Source: Geobacillus thermoleovorans
GTDB lineage: Bacteria > Bacillota > Bacilli > Bacillales > Anoxybacillaceae
Assembly (NCBI RefSeq): GCF_001610955.1
Contig: NZ_CP014335.1
Coordinates: 785,001 to 849,000 of the forward strand
DNA: 64,000 nucleotides
Reading direction: 5' to 3'
Positions 8,968 to 17,633 of this stretch are shown here, one piece after another (the first letter of the stretch is position 1; every line of letters starts with the position of its first letter). The position numbers were made by a program, and so were the translations under genes. The notes under the pieces are model-generated. The model ran no database searches. It saw nothing but the letters and a program-made list of their open reading frames with translations, and was not told where the DNA came from.

Positions 8968-9373
8968 GGGTATGCTCCTTTCTGTCCAGATGATCTGGGG
9001 TATTGACCATATGATGGGCGGTGAGTACGAGCCGGTGATAAAACTGTTCGCGCGCCGGCCCGGACAAGCCGATTTCGTCCATGGCTGCCCGCATGCAGGC
9101 AAGCCACGCTTCCGCCCGCTTCGGCGTGATTTCAAAGCGGAGATGGCGCGCCCTCAGCATGGGGTGTCCATGCTCTGCCGTGTAAAGAGGGGGGCCGCCT
9201 AAATATTGTGTTAAAAACTGTTTTTGCTTGCGGGCGGTTTCCGTCAAATCGTCAGGGAAAATGGGCCGCAAGTCCGGATGCGCGGCCACGCGACGGTAAA
9301 ATGCTTCGACAAGTTTCGCAACCGTCTCCTCTCCGCCGATCGCCTCATAAAGAGTTTGCCATTGTTCACCCAT
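8960..9373 (-). CDS. yjbI: Group II truncated haemoglobin
   Basis: This 137-residue haem protein belongs to the group II (O) truncated globins and binds oxygen or other diatomic ligands in the cytosol. Visible family features are [14 protein letters not shown], the [23 protein letters not shown] stretch containing the proximal histidine, and the AWLACM helix. It is in an operon with spxH, an arrangement conserved across Bacillaceae that hints at a link between thiol and oxygen or NO stress. Confidence 0.93.
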
Positions 9374-9475
9374 CGCGGATGCTCCTTTTGTTTGAAAATC
9401 ATTCGTTGTCGTTTGATTGCTATTTTATCAACAGCACGCATGGATCTCAAACAAAGTGACTCGAGCGCCGCTCGT

Positions 9476-10099
9476 TTATGTGCGGTAGCTTTTCAACACG
9501 CGTTCGACATACGCCCGCGTTTCGGCAAATGGCGGCACGCCCCCATAGCGGTCGACGTGCCCGGGCCCGGCGTTGTAGGCGGCTAAGGCGAGAGTGATAT
9601 TGCCGCTGTACCGGTCAAGGAGCTGGCGCAAATATTTTACGCCGCCGTCGATGTTTTGCGCCGGATCAAGCGGGTTGTTGACGCCGAGCATTTTTGCCGT
9701 GCTTGGCATGAGCTGCATGAGTCCAAGCGCTCCAGCCGGGCTTTTCGCATCGGGACGGAAATTTGACTCATGGCGAATGACGGCGCGGATGAGCTGCGGG
9801 TCAACATCGTATTTTTCCGCTGCCGCCGCGATTAAAGCATCGATGGAAGAAGATGAGTTGGTTGCAGCACCCGCTTCATGTTCGAGCGGGGCGCTGCGAT
9901 GGCCGGCGGGCGCCGGGGGCTGACCGCTTAGGGCAGCTTGAGGCGCCTCGGCAGAAGATTCCTCACCGCGGCTGAGAGATTCGGCAAGCAAGCTTGAAAA
10001 CAAGGATGGCACCGGCGATGGCAACAGGCTGGAGCGTCCGGGTGAGAACGCATTGAGCGCCTGCCATTCGATGAGCAGCTTTAATGGCGAAACGGTCAT
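9476..10099 (-). CDS. yjbJ: Lytic transglycosylase, SLT domain (YjbJ)
   Basis: This enzyme cleaves peptidoglycan glycan strands. Of 207 residues, about 1-80 form a Ser/Pro/Ala-rich linker and about 86-207 an SLT domain. The catalytic glutamate is E111 in AVIRHESNF, followed by [13 protein letters not shown] and [12 protein letters not shown]. No clear signal peptide is visible, so the export route is uncertain. The ATG overlaps the yjbK stop by 4 nt (ATGA), indicating coupling. Confidence 0.9.
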   Translation of the reverse strand: MTVSPLKLLIEWQALNAFSPGRSSLLPSPVPSLFSSLLAESLSRGEESSAEAPQAALSGQPPAPAGHRSAPLEHEAGAATNSSSSIDALIAAAAEKYDVDPQLIRAVIRHESNFRPDAKSPAGALGLMQLMPSTAKMLGVNNPLDPAQNIDGGVKYLRQLLDRYSGNITLALAAYNAGPGHVDRYGGVPPFAETRAYVERVLKSYRT

Positions 10100-10689
10100 C
10101 GTCTTTCCTCCATTTCTTTCATGCGGGCGTAAAAGCGGGCGATTTTGTTTGGCGCCGGGCGGCGCGGGATGCCGAGCGCCTCAAGCAGGCGCAAAAACCG
10201 CTTTTCACCCGCTTCCACGTGATCCACTTCATATTCAAGTTCGTAATCTTCGCTTTGCAAGTAACAGTTATGGTCAAGGCATAGCGTGCCGCCTTCATGC
10301 GGCCATTCGGCTCGGTCGGTGACAAGGGAGCCAAAGCAGCGCACCTCGTGTGGGTTGATGCCCAGTTCTGCAAGCAAATCGGCGATCGCCCCGCGCGGCG
10401 CCGCTATACCAGCAAGCAACGCTTCCGCTTCAGACAGCGAAAGCGGCTCATGGATTTCCAAAATGGTCCCGTCCGCCCGCGTTTGTTTCAGCGTCAAGGT
10501 CAGGCGTCCCTCTTTCGCCCGGATGCGCAGCGCTGCCGCTCGTTCTTTCAGGGCGAATGACGGGGTGTCAAAGTAATGGTTTTCCTGGCGGAAGAAAGCG
10601 CCATCATCAAGGCGGAAGGCGGCGCGGACGGCAGCAAACTCCGCTGCCGTTAACAAGTTTTTTAATTCGATTTCGATTTCTTGATGCAT
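10096..10689 (-). CDS. yjbK: CYTH domain protein (YjbK), probable triphosphate phosphohydrolase
   Basis: CYTH enzymes form an acidic and basic tunnel that binds triphosphates with divalent metals. The 197-residue product opens with the signature ExExK (E4-I-E6-I-E8-L-K10), followed by paired charged beta strands ([27 protein letters not shown]). Its substrate is unknown but inorganic triphosphate is a known one for the family. It lies next to the small alarmone synthetase and NAD kinase genes, as in B. subtilis. Confidence 0.9.
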   Translation of the reverse strand: MHQEIEIELKNLLTAAEFAAVRAAFRLDDGAFFRQENHYFDTPSFALKERAAALRIRAKEGRLTLTLKQTRADGTILEIHEPLSLSEAEALLAGIAAPRGAIADLLAELGINPHEVRCFGSLVTDRAEWPHEGGTLCLDHNCYLQSEDYELEYEVDHVEAGEKRFLRLLEALGIPRRPAPNKIARFYARMKEMEERR

Positions 10690-10824
10690 CGTGAATCCCC
10701 TTCAGACAGGATAGTCGTCTCCCTCTATTATCAGCTGTTTTCCGGCGAATATCAATTATTTCGCCTGTATAGGGTGAATATGGTAAAATAAAGGGCGGAT
10801 GGTTGATGCGGAAGGAGAGAAAAC

Positions 10825-11202
10825 ATGAACGAAAAATGGATCGTCGAGCGGGTGGAGCGGGAAGGCGGCCGGCTTTGGCTGTATGTCAATGATGCTCCGG
10901 TTCCGCTTGCCCGCGTAACGCCGAAACGCCATATGCTTGTCGATTCGGATGCGTTGGCGTTTGCGTACATTTTGGAAACCGATGACCGCTTTCTATATGT
11001 CATGATTCCGAAGCCGTGGTGGCCTGAGCTAAAGGCGGCGCTTGACGCCAAGGAGCCGGTCTGGCTTCGATGTGGAGAGAGGACGCTTGAGCTTGAACAG
11101 TTTCACGATGAACTGTCTTATTTGCTTGAAAATATTCGCGGCAACGCCAACTATGGCGAGGCGCTTGAACAGGCGGTGCAAGACGTGTTTTTTGAGCAAT
11201 AA
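10825..11202 (+). CDS. yjbL: UPF0738 family protein (YjbL)
   Basis: This 125-residue protein resembles the uncharacterised UPF0738/YjbL family. It appears soluble and acidic, with a central beta-rich part (RFLYVMIPKPWWPELKAAL) and a C-terminal helical part. GGAAGGAGAG precedes the ATG. It heads a plus-strand group with the alarmone synthetase and NAD kinase. No biochemical function is known. Confidence 0.8.
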   Translation: MNEKWIVERVEREGGRLWLYVNDAPVPLARVTPKRHMLVDSDALAFAYILETDDRFLYVMIPKPWWPELKAALDAKEPVWLRCGERTLELEQFHDELSYLLENIRGNANYGEALEQAVQDVFFEQ

Positions 11203-11339
11203 GCCGGGGGTTTTCCCTTTCCGGCGCGTTCGAACAGGGAGCGGCCCGGTGAATTCGCATCGTGCAGCAAGAAAGAGGCGCGGTTGCGCCCTCTTGACGT
11301 AAGCCGCGGGAGATCGAAAACATGTAGGCAGGTGGTACG

Positions 11340-11978
11340 ATGGTCAACCATTGGGATTTGTTTTTAGCCCCGTATAAGCAGGCGGTTGAGGAGCTGAAAG
11401 TGAAGCTAAGGGGCATTCGCGCCCAATTTGAGATGATTGAAGCGCACTCGCCGATTGAGTTTGTCACCGGACGGGTGAAGCCCGTCGCCAGCATTTTGGA
11501 TAAGGCGCAAAAGAAAAACATCCCGCTCGACCGTCTTGAGGAAGAGATGCAAGATATTGCGGGGCTGCGCATCATGTGCCAGTTTGTCGATGACATTAAG
11601 ACCGTCGTCGAGCTATTGCGCCAGCGCAACGATTTTACGATTGTTGAAGAACGCGATTACATCACGCAAAAAAAAGAGAGCGGCTACCGCTCGTACCATG
11701 TCGTCATCCGCTATCCAGTGCAGACGATCCGCGGTGAAAAAAACATTTTGGCGGAGATTCAAATTCGAACGTTGGCGATGAACTTTTGGGCGACGATTGA
11801 GCATTCGTTGAACTATAAGTACAGCGGGCGTTTCCCCGAAGATATCAAAGTTCGGCTGCAGCGCGCCGCGGAGGCGGCCTATCGCCTCGATGAGGAGATG
11901 TCGAAAATCCGCTTTGAAATTCAAGAAGCGCAGGCTGCTTTTTCTCGAAAACAAGAAGCAAAAGGAGAAGGGCAATGA
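11340..11978 (+). CDS. yjbM: Small alarmone synthetase, GTP pyrophosphokinase (YjbM/RelQ)
   Basis: This 212-residue enzyme makes (p)ppGpp from ATP and GTP or GDP without a hydrolase or regulatory domain. The synthetase signatures are visible: [41 protein letters not shown] and [18 protein letters not shown]. The C-terminal helix is charged, as in RelQ tetramers. It overlaps nadK by 4 nt, so alarmone and NADP synthesis are translated together. Confidence 0.94.
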   Translation: MVNHWDLFLAPYKQAVEELKVKLRGIRAQFEMIEAHSPIEFVTGRVKPVASILDKAQKKNIPLDRLEEEMQDIAGLRIMCQFVDDIKTVVELLRQRNDFTIVEERDYITQKKESGYRSYHVVIRYPVQTIRGEKNILAEIQIRTLAMNFWATIEHSLNYKYSGRFPEDIKVRLQRAAEAAYRLDEEMSKIRFEIQEAQAAFSRKQEAKGEGQ

Positions 11979-12790
11979 AACGGACGGACGCGCCGCTCGT
12001 GTTCGCCATCACGTCCAAAGGCGACGACATATCAAACGCTCTGGCGCAAAAAATGAAAACGTATTTGCTTGACTTTGACTTGCGTTACGATGAAGAGGAA
12101 CCTGATCTCGTCATTTCGGTTGGCGGTGATGGAACGCTGTTGTATGCGTTCCATCGCTATTGCCATCGGTTGGACAAGACGGCGTTTGTCGGAGTCCATA
12201 CTGGCCATCTCGGCTTTTACGCGGACTGGGTGCCGGAGGAACTCGAAAAGCTCGTCATCGCCATCGCTAAGACGCCGTACCAAGTGGTCGAATACCCGCT
12301 CCTTGAGGTGACGATCCGCTATCTCAACGGCGGAAGCGAGGCAAAGTATTTAGCGCTCAATGAATGCACAGTCAAGTGCGTCAGCGGGACGCTCGTGATG
12401 GATGTCGAGATTCGCGGCGACTTGTTTGAGCGGTTCCGCGGCGACGGGTTGTGCATTTCGACGCCGACCGGCAGCACGGCTTACAATAAAGCGCTCGGCG
12501 GCGCGATTTTGCATCCTTCGCTTGAGGCGATTCAAGTGACCGAGATGGCGTCGATCAACAACCGCGTGTTTCGGACAATCGGTTCGCCGCTCGTGCTGCC
12601 GGCGCACCATACGTGTTTACTCAAGCCGGTCAACCACGTCGATTTTCAAATTACGATCGACCATTTGTCACTGTTGCATAAAGAAGTGAAGTCGATTCAA
12701 TGCCGGGTGGCCGATGAAAAGGTGCGTTTCGCCCGCTTTCGGCCGTTTCCGTTTTGGCGGCGGGTGCGCGACTCGTTTATCGCCGACTGA
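11975..12790 (+). CDS. nadK: NAD kinase
   Basis: NAD kinase phosphorylates NAD to NADP. The 271-residue product shows the GGDGT motif at residues 50-54, the LALNECTVK segment and the glycine-rich [21 protein letters not shown] stretch of the nucleotide site. Length is normal for the Bacillus enzyme. The ATG overlaps the stop of the alarmone synthetase gene (ATGA). Confidence 0.96.
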   Translation: MKRTDAPLVFAITSKGDDISNALAQKMKTYLLDFDLRYDEEEPDLVISVGGDGTLLYAFHRYCHRLDKTAFVGVHTGHLGFYADWVPEELEKLVIAIAKTPYQVVEYPLLEVTIRYLNGGSEAKYLALNECTVKCVSGTLVMDVEIRGDLFERFRGDGLCISTPTGSTAYNKALGGAILHPSLEAIQVTEMASINNRVFRTIGSPLVLPAHHTCLLKPVNHVDFQITIDHLSLLHKEVKSIQCRVADEKVRFARFRPFPFWRRVRDSFIAD

Positions 12791-12946
12791 GGGAAAACCC
12801 GCCTCCTTGGTTAGGCAACGCTTCCCGTTTGCGGCGAGGTGATGGTCTTTTGGCGCGGATGCCGATTCCGTTTTAGCGGCGCCAAAGGAAAGTGGATGGA
12901 ACACGATGAGCAAGACGGAGATTTTTGATCAGAAAGGTGACGAACA

Positions 12947-13858
12947 TTGCCGCCGTTTACCATGACCTTTTCCATCGATGAACAGCACGACGGAAAGCTG
13001 CTGCGCCAGTTTTTGCAAGAGAACGGCATTTCGCGGACGGCGCTTACCGATATTAAATTCCATGGCGGGGCGCTGTTGGTTGACGGTCGGCCCGTCACCG
13101 TCCGCCATGTGCTGCGCGCCGGCGAGACGCTGTCGGTTGTCTTTCCGCCGGAGCGGACAAGCGATTGGATGGACGCAGAAGCGATGCCGCTTGACATTCT
13201 GTATGAAGACGATTACGTCCTTGTTGTCAACAAACCAGCGGGATTGGCGACGATTCCGTCGCGCCACCATCCGGGCGGGACGCTCGCCAATGGCTTGCTT
13301 CACCATTATCGAAAGCAGCAGCTCGACTCGACCGTCCATATCGTCACCCGGCTTGACCGCGACACGTCCGGGCTCGTGCTCGTCGCCAAGCACCGCCACG
13401 TTCATCATTTGTTGTCGGCATTGCAGCAAAAAGGGCACGTTGTGCGCACGTATGAGGCCATTTGCCATGGCGTCATTGTCGAGGATGAAGGGACGATTGA
13501 CGCCCCCATCGGCCGCCAAAGCGACAGCATCATTGCTCGCGAAGTGCGGGAAGACGGGAAGCCGGCTGTCACTCATTTTCGTGTACTTGAGCGGCTTTAT
13601 GGCTATACATACGTTTCGCTCCGGCTGGAGACGGGGCGCACGCACCAAATTCGCGTCCATTTGGCTTATCTCGGCCACCCGCTCGCCGGCGATGAACTGT
13701 ACGGCGGGAGCCGGGAGATGATCGGCCGCCAGGCGCTTCATAGCCGGCAGCTGTCGTTTTTTCATCCGTTTGCCGGGCGCTGGTATACATGTTCCGCCCC
13801 GCTTCCTGACGATATGGAGCTCCTCATCGAGGCAACGCGCAGAAGGTGCGCTGATTAG
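12947..13858 (+). CDS. yjbO: RluA-family pseudouridine synthase (YjbO)
   Basis: This enzyme isomerises specific uridines in RNA to pseudouridine. It has an S4-like N-terminal part (about residues 15-65) and a catalytic domain with [15 protein letters not shown], where D137 is the expected catalytic aspartate, plus [25 protein letters not shown]. The start is uncertain: TTG at 12947 has AAAGGTG upstream, while ATG at 12962 would remove five residues. Its stop overlaps that of convergent prpE by 4 nt. Confidence 0.9.
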   Translation: MPPFTMTFSIDEQHDGKLLRQFLQENGISRTALTDIKFHGGALLVDGRPVTVRHVLRAGETLSVVFPPERTSDWMDAEAMPLDILYEDDYVLVVNKPAGLATIPSRHHPGGTLANGLLHHYRKQQLDSTVHIVTRLDRDTSGLVLVAKHRHVHHLLSALQQKGHVVRTYEAICHGVIVEDEGTIDAPIGRQSDSIIAREVREDGKPAVTHFRVLERLYGYTYVSLRLETGRTHQIRVHLAYLGHPLAGDELYGGSREMIGRQALHSRQLSFFHPFAGRWYTCSAPLPDDMELLIEATRRRCAD

Positions 13859-14592
13859 GAGAACGTGCGGAATTTTTCCGGAACGAACGGCATCGAGGAA
13901 GGAACGGAGACCGTTTCCATTTCCGGATAGCGCAAGGCGGTCAGCGCGCCGCCGAATACGCAGCCGGTGTCGATGTTGACCGTCCGCCCGACAAACCGCG
14001 GTTTTTCGACCGGCGTGTGGCCATATACAACCCATGCGCTGCCGTGATACCGTTTCGCCCAGTCGCGGCGCACCGGCGTCCCGTCCTGGTTCATTTCGCC
14101 GGTGATGTCCCCGTACAGGACGAACGTCTTGACTTTTTTGTCCGTCCGCCCGATATAGTCGTGACGGATGCCGGCGTGGGCGATGATAAGGCGCCCCTCA
14201 TCGAGCACCGCATACAGCGGCGCCTGTTCATACAGGCGGATGAACTTGCGGCGGATCATCTCCTGTTCGCTTGGAGGCAAGGTGCGATATTCTGCGACCG
14301 TCGTCTCAAGCCCGTGGGCGATTTGCACGTTTCGTCCTAAAAAAAAGCGGTACAGCTTATTGCAATGGTTGCCTGGCACGTAGTAAGCCAAATTTCGCTC
14401 AACAAGGGCGCAGACGATCTCGATCATGTTCAGCGATTCAGGACCGCGGTCGGTCAAATCGCCGACGAAGCCGAGCTTTCGTCCGTCGGGATGAATCGGC
14501 ACCCCTTCGTCCCAATGGTAGCCGAGTGTTTCCGTCAATGCGGCGAATTCACGGAAGCAGCCATGAATGTCGCCGATGATGTCCACTTGCAT
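13855..14592 (-). CDS. prpE: Bis(5'-nucleosyl)-tetraphosphatase PrpE
   Basis: PrpE is a calcineurin-type metallophosphatase that hydrolyses Ap4A and can act as a protein phosphatase. In B. subtilis it affects spore germination. The 245-residue product has the metal motifs DIIGDIHGC (near the N-terminus), [10 protein letters not shown], and GNHCNKL, then HAGIRHD and [16 protein letters not shown] lies upstream of the ATG. It is convergent with yjbO and has no terminator of its own. Confidence 0.92.
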   Translation of the reverse strand: MQVDIIGDIHGCFREFAALTETLGYHWDEGVPIHPDGRKLGFVGDLTDRGPESLNMIEIVCALVERNLAYYVPGNHCNKLYRFFLGRNVQIAHGLETTVAEYRTLPPSEQEMIRRKFIRLYEQAPLYAVLDEGRLIIAHAGIRHDYIGRTDKKVKTFVLYGDITGEMNQDGTPVRRDWAKRYHGSAWVVYGHTPVEKPRFVGRTVNIDTGCVFGGALTALRYPEMETVSVPSSMPFVPEKFRTFS

Positions 14593-14764
14593 CGAATGTG
14601 CTCCTTTCTCGCCATAGTGGTTGTACTACCAGTATGTCCGTTCAGTCAGGAAAAGAAAAGATGCGGCGGTTTTGCCCGTCTCATCGCGGCTTTTGCGGGG
14701 GCAACGCCCAAACGGCGGAGCCCGCGGCCAGGAAACAAAGAAGTGGAGTTGAGCTTGATGGCGA

Positions 14765-14797
14765 CAAAAAACGCCGCCTGCGGACACAGCAAGCGGC
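14765..14797 (-). terminator. Terminator of the rodA/ftsW-like gene
   Basis: On the minus strand a 9-bp stem with one G-U pair (14789-14797 with 14773-14781) is followed by six T residues. Confidence 0.75.
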
Positions 14798-14798
14798 T

Positions 14799-15974
14799 TT
14801 ATTCATCGCTTGCGAACATAAACTTCCGCGTTCGCGAATGAACGTTTAAGACGAGGCCGATCGCCAGCATATAAGTCGCCAGCGAGCTTCCTCCATAGCT
14901 GATGAACGGAAGCGGCAACCCCGTGATCGGCAAAAGTCCAATCGTCATGCCAATGTTTTGGAACACTTGGAACGTAATCATGCCCGCGACGCCGGCGCAT
15001 AAATAGCTGCCATATAAATCGTTGCTCTCCAAGGCAATATGGATCATGCGATAAATGAGCAGGAAAAAGAGAGACACGACGATGCTTGAGCCGACAAATC
15101 CGAACTGTTCTGAGATGACGCCAAACACAAAGTCTGTGTGCGCCTCCGGCAAATAGACTTGTAAGTTGCCCAATCCTTTCCCATACAGTTCCCCTGACCC
15201 AATGGCCATAAGCGAACGGATGAGCTGGAAGCCTTGTTCGTTGGAATATTCATATGGAGCCAGCCAGCCGTAAAACCGGTTCAACTGGTAATCTTCTTTA
15301 ATAATGTACTTATGGAAGAAATCAGGAAAATAAAAGAAAATGAACACAACGACTGCCACCATTGTTACACCGGAAAGGACAATGCCGAAAATGATGCGCC
15401 AGCGGATGCCGGAAACGAGCACCAAGGTGGCGGTGATGGCCATAAACACCATCGACATGCCCATGTCCGGCTGCTTGGCGAGCAAAATGAGCGGCGGCAA
15501 GACGGTCAAAGCGATTTTGCCAAGCAATTTAAAATCATCGCTGATCGTCGGTTCGGGATATTTTTCCCGATGGTTGACGATGATGCGACTTAGGACGATG
15601 ATCATAAAAATTTTCATCAGCTCGGATGGTTGAAAGTTGCCTCCAGGTAGATGGTACCAGCTCGTCGCCCCCTTAATGGTTACTGATCCTGGGACGTTCA
15701 ATTCCAGCCCAAGCAACAGCAACATCCCGAATCCATACAAATACCAAGCGATTTGAAACAGCCGATCATAGTCAATGATCATCGTCAAGGCGATCACGAC
15801 AGCGCCGATGGCGTACCATTGCAGCTGTTTCGAAGCGAAGTTGACGTTTTGCAGTTTCTCCGGCAGCATCGGTTCTGCGCTATGGATGGCGATGGCGCTG
15901 ACGACCGCCATCAAGAATAAAAGGAACAGCATATGGTAATCCAGCTTCGATTTGGAAAAACGATCATGATCCAT
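14799..15974 (-). CDS. SEDS-family peptidoglycan polymerase (RodA/FtsW-like)
   Basis: SEDS proteins are membrane glycosyltransferases that polymerise peptidoglycan with a partner class B PBP. The 391-residue product has about ten membrane segments and conserved stretches FQPSELMKI, DMGMSMVFMA, PEAHTDFVFGVISEQFGF and ISYGGSSLATYMLAIGLV. I start at the ATG at 15974 because GGAGAGGA lies just upstream. A longer frame adds about 40 unconserved residues. It is closest in look to RodA but several SEDS paralogs exist in spore formers, so the exact role is open. Confidence 0.88.
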   Translation of the reverse strand: MDHDRFSKSKLDYHMLFLLFLMAVVSAIAIHSAEPMLPEKLQNVNFASKQLQWYAIGAVVIALTMIIDYDRLFQIAWYLYGFGMLLLLGLELNVPGSVTIKGATSWYHLPGGNFQPSELMKIFMIIVLSRIIVNHREKYPEPTISDDFKLLGKIALTVLPPLILLAKQPDMGMSMVFMAITATLVLVSGIRWRIIFGIVLSGVTMVAVVVFIFFYFPDFFHKYIIKEDYQLNRFYGWLAPYEYSNEQGFQLIRSLMAIGSGELYGKGLGNLQVYLPEAHTDFVFGVISEQFGFVGSSIVVSLFFLLIYRMIHIALESNDLYGSYLCAGVAGMITFQVFQNIGMTIGLLPITGLPLPFISYGGSSLATYMLAIGLVLNVHSRTRKFMFASDE

Positions 15975-16093
15975 GGAACGATCCTCTCCATTCAAATGTG
16001 CCATATACCATATTAGCGAATCGCGCCGGTTTTGCAAAGTGGGAAAAACCGCCGCCAGCATGAAGGAATCGGAAGGCAAAAGGGAAGCGTGCA

Positions 16094-16143
16094 TTTACAT
16101 CGGCCGCCGCATCGCCTATAATAGAATTAACACCTGGTGCTAA
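16094..16143 (+). promoter_or_regulatory. fabI promoter with FapR operator
   Basis: A sigma-A promoter is visible: TTTACA at 16094-16099, a 17-bp spacer, and TATAAT at 16117-16122. Over the expected start site lies the palindrome TTAACACCTGGTGCTAA (16127-16143), which fits the FapR operator consensus. FapR represses lipid genes until malonyl-CoA releases it, so fabI is very probably in the FapR regulon. Confidence 0.9.
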
Positions 16144-16172
16144 GAATAAATGATAATTGGGAGGATGAACGA

Positions 16173-16949
16173 ATGGTCTTATCGTTGGAAGGACGTACAT
16201 ATGTCGTGATGGGGGTGGCGAACAAACGAAGCATCGCCTGGGGCATTGCTCGTTCGCTTCACGCTGCCGGCGCTCGGTTGGTGTTTACGTATGCCGGAGA
16301 GCGGTTTGAAAAAGAGGTGCGGGCGCTTGTGGATACGCTTGGGGACGAACGTTCGCTTCTGCTGCCATGCGATGTGGCAAAAGATGAAGACATCGTTCAA
16401 TGTTTCGCGCAAATCAAAGAACAAGTCGGCGTCATCCACGGCGTCGCTCATTGCATCGCCTACGCCAATAAAGAAGACTTGAGCGGGGAATATATGAACG
16501 TCAGCCGCGAAGGCTTTTTGCTCGCCCACAATATCAGCGCATATTCGCTCACCGCGGTTGCGCGCGAGGCGAAAGAGCTGATGACGGAAGGCGGCAGCAT
16601 CGTCACCCTCACGTACTTAGGCGGCGAGCGCGTCGTGCAAAACTACAACATTATGGGTGTGGCGAAAGCGTCGCTTGATGCGAGCGTGAAATATTTGGCG
16701 AACGATTTAGGCAAATACGGCATCCGCGTCAATGCCATTTCCGCTGGACCGATTCGCACACTGTCGGCCAAAGGGGTGAGCGATTTCAACTCGATTTTAA
16801 AGCAAATCGAAGAACGCGCTCCGCTCCGCCGGACGACGACCCAAGAAGAAGTCGGCGATGCGGCGCTGTTTTTGTTCAGCGACTTGTCGCGCGGCATCAC
16901 CGGGGAAATTATTCACGTCGACTCGGGATACCACATTTTAGGATATTAA
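16173..16949 (+). CDS. fabI: Enoyl-[acyl-carrier-protein] reductase FabI
   Basis: FabI carries out the last reduction step of each fatty acid elongation cycle with NAD(P)H. The 258-residue protein has an N-terminal Rossmann segment (VVMGVANKRSIAWGIARSL) and the catalytic Tyr-x6-Lys in YNIMGVAKASL. The ATG at 16173 has GGGAGGATGA upstream. Twelve upstream in-frame codons are not conserved. FapR control is indicated by the upstream operator. Confidence 0.97.
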   Translation: MVLSLEGRTYVVMGVANKRSIAWGIARSLHAAGARLVFTYAGERFEKEVRALVDTLGDERSLLLPCDVAKDEDIVQCFAQIKEQVGVIHGVAHCIAYANKEDLSGEYMNVSREGFLLAHNISAYSLTAVAREAKELMTEGGSIVTLTYLGGERVVQNYNIMGVAKASLDASVKYLANDLGKYGIRVNAISAGPIRTLSAKGVSDFNSILKQIEERAPLRRTTTQEEVGDAALFLFSDLSRGITGEIIHVDSGYHILGY

Positions 16950-16960
16950 AAACGTGCGAG

Positions 16961-16993
16961 CAGCCGTTCCTGTTGATGGAGCGGCTGTTTTTT
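16961..16993 (+). terminator. fabI terminator
   Basis: A stem of CAGCCG (16961-16966) with CGGCTG (16982-16987) is followed by six T residues. Confidence 0.8.
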
Positions 16994-17068
16994 GCTTGAC
17001 TTGGGCAATTATTGAGATCACGGGCATACATATATAAGGTAAGGCAAGCATGGAAAAGGGGGATCGAC

Positions 17069-17479
17069 GTGCGGAAACAAAACGTTGTGGAGACGGAGCC
17101 GTTGCTTTACATTGTGCAGCCAAAAGCGATGCGGGCGGCGGCGCATATGCAAGAAACGTTTATGTGGACTAGCCGAACGCAACAGGAAGAGGAAGGAAAT
17201 TCCAACGATGAACGAGGCGGCGAGGAGGAACCGACTGAATTTTTTGCCAAAAAAGAATTCCAAGCGATGGCGCTCGACGAGCGGCTGGCCTTTTTGGCGG
17301 AGCTGCCCGGCCATTTGCCGCCGCTGAAATGCCAATTTGTCATGAAGGATAAGAGCTATGAAGGCATATTAAAGAAGTGCACGGCGACCGAGTTGACGAT
17401 CGCCGATGAACAGGGAAACGAAACGGTCATCGGGCGCGCGCAGCTTCTCGCGGTGACGATGATCGGGTTTGTGCAGTAA
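17069..17479 (+). CDS. cotO: Spore coat protein CotO-like
   Basis: The 136-residue product begins RKQNVVETEPLLYIVQPKA, resembling the CotO N-terminus, has a charged low-complexity middle (about residues 40-60), and ends in a small beta-rich domain (KCQFVMKDKSYEGIL to VTMIGFVQ). CotO is a morphogenetic coat protein in B. subtilis, also encoded directly after fabI, which supports the call. The GTG at 17069 has GGGGGA upstream. The C-terminal domain resembles an LSm/SH3-like barrel. Confidence 0.78.
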   Translation: MRKQNVVETEPLLYIVQPKAMRAAAHMQETFMWTSRTQQEEEGNSNDERGGEEEPTEFFAKKEFQAMALDERLAFLAELPGHLPPLKCQFVMKDKSYEGILKKCTATELTIADEQGNETVIGRAQLLAVTMIGFVQ

Positions 17480-17633
17480 CGCATTTCCTTGCGTTGAAAC
17501 GCATCTTTGCCTGAATGCGTTGCGGCGCCAGGAAAGGATGATGAGGGTTTGTTTCCTTCATTTGCTGTGGGAGTGTATTCTCATTTTTATTTTGGATGTC
17601 CGTCATTTTCTTCTTGGCGATTTTCGATTCGTG

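Noticed and set aside
8968..9135. N-terminal extension of SpxH
   Set aside because: The extra 56 codons run through the haemoglobin gene in another frame and read as low-quality basic sequence. The TTG at 8967 has a good ribosome site and gives the family length.
12929..14035. 368-codon minus-strand frame across yjbO and prpE
   Set aside because: It is the antisense shadow of a GC-rich pseudouridine synthase gene and has no family features.
17020..17050. Sigma-K promoter for cotO
   Set aside because: CATA-containing sequences occur (CATACATATATAA) but none fits the CATAnnnTA spacing with a suitable -35, so it was left out.
17485..17633. Terminator for cotO
   Set aside because: An inverted repeat AACGCAT/ATGCGTT is present near 17498-17521 but has no T tract, so I did not list it as a terminator.
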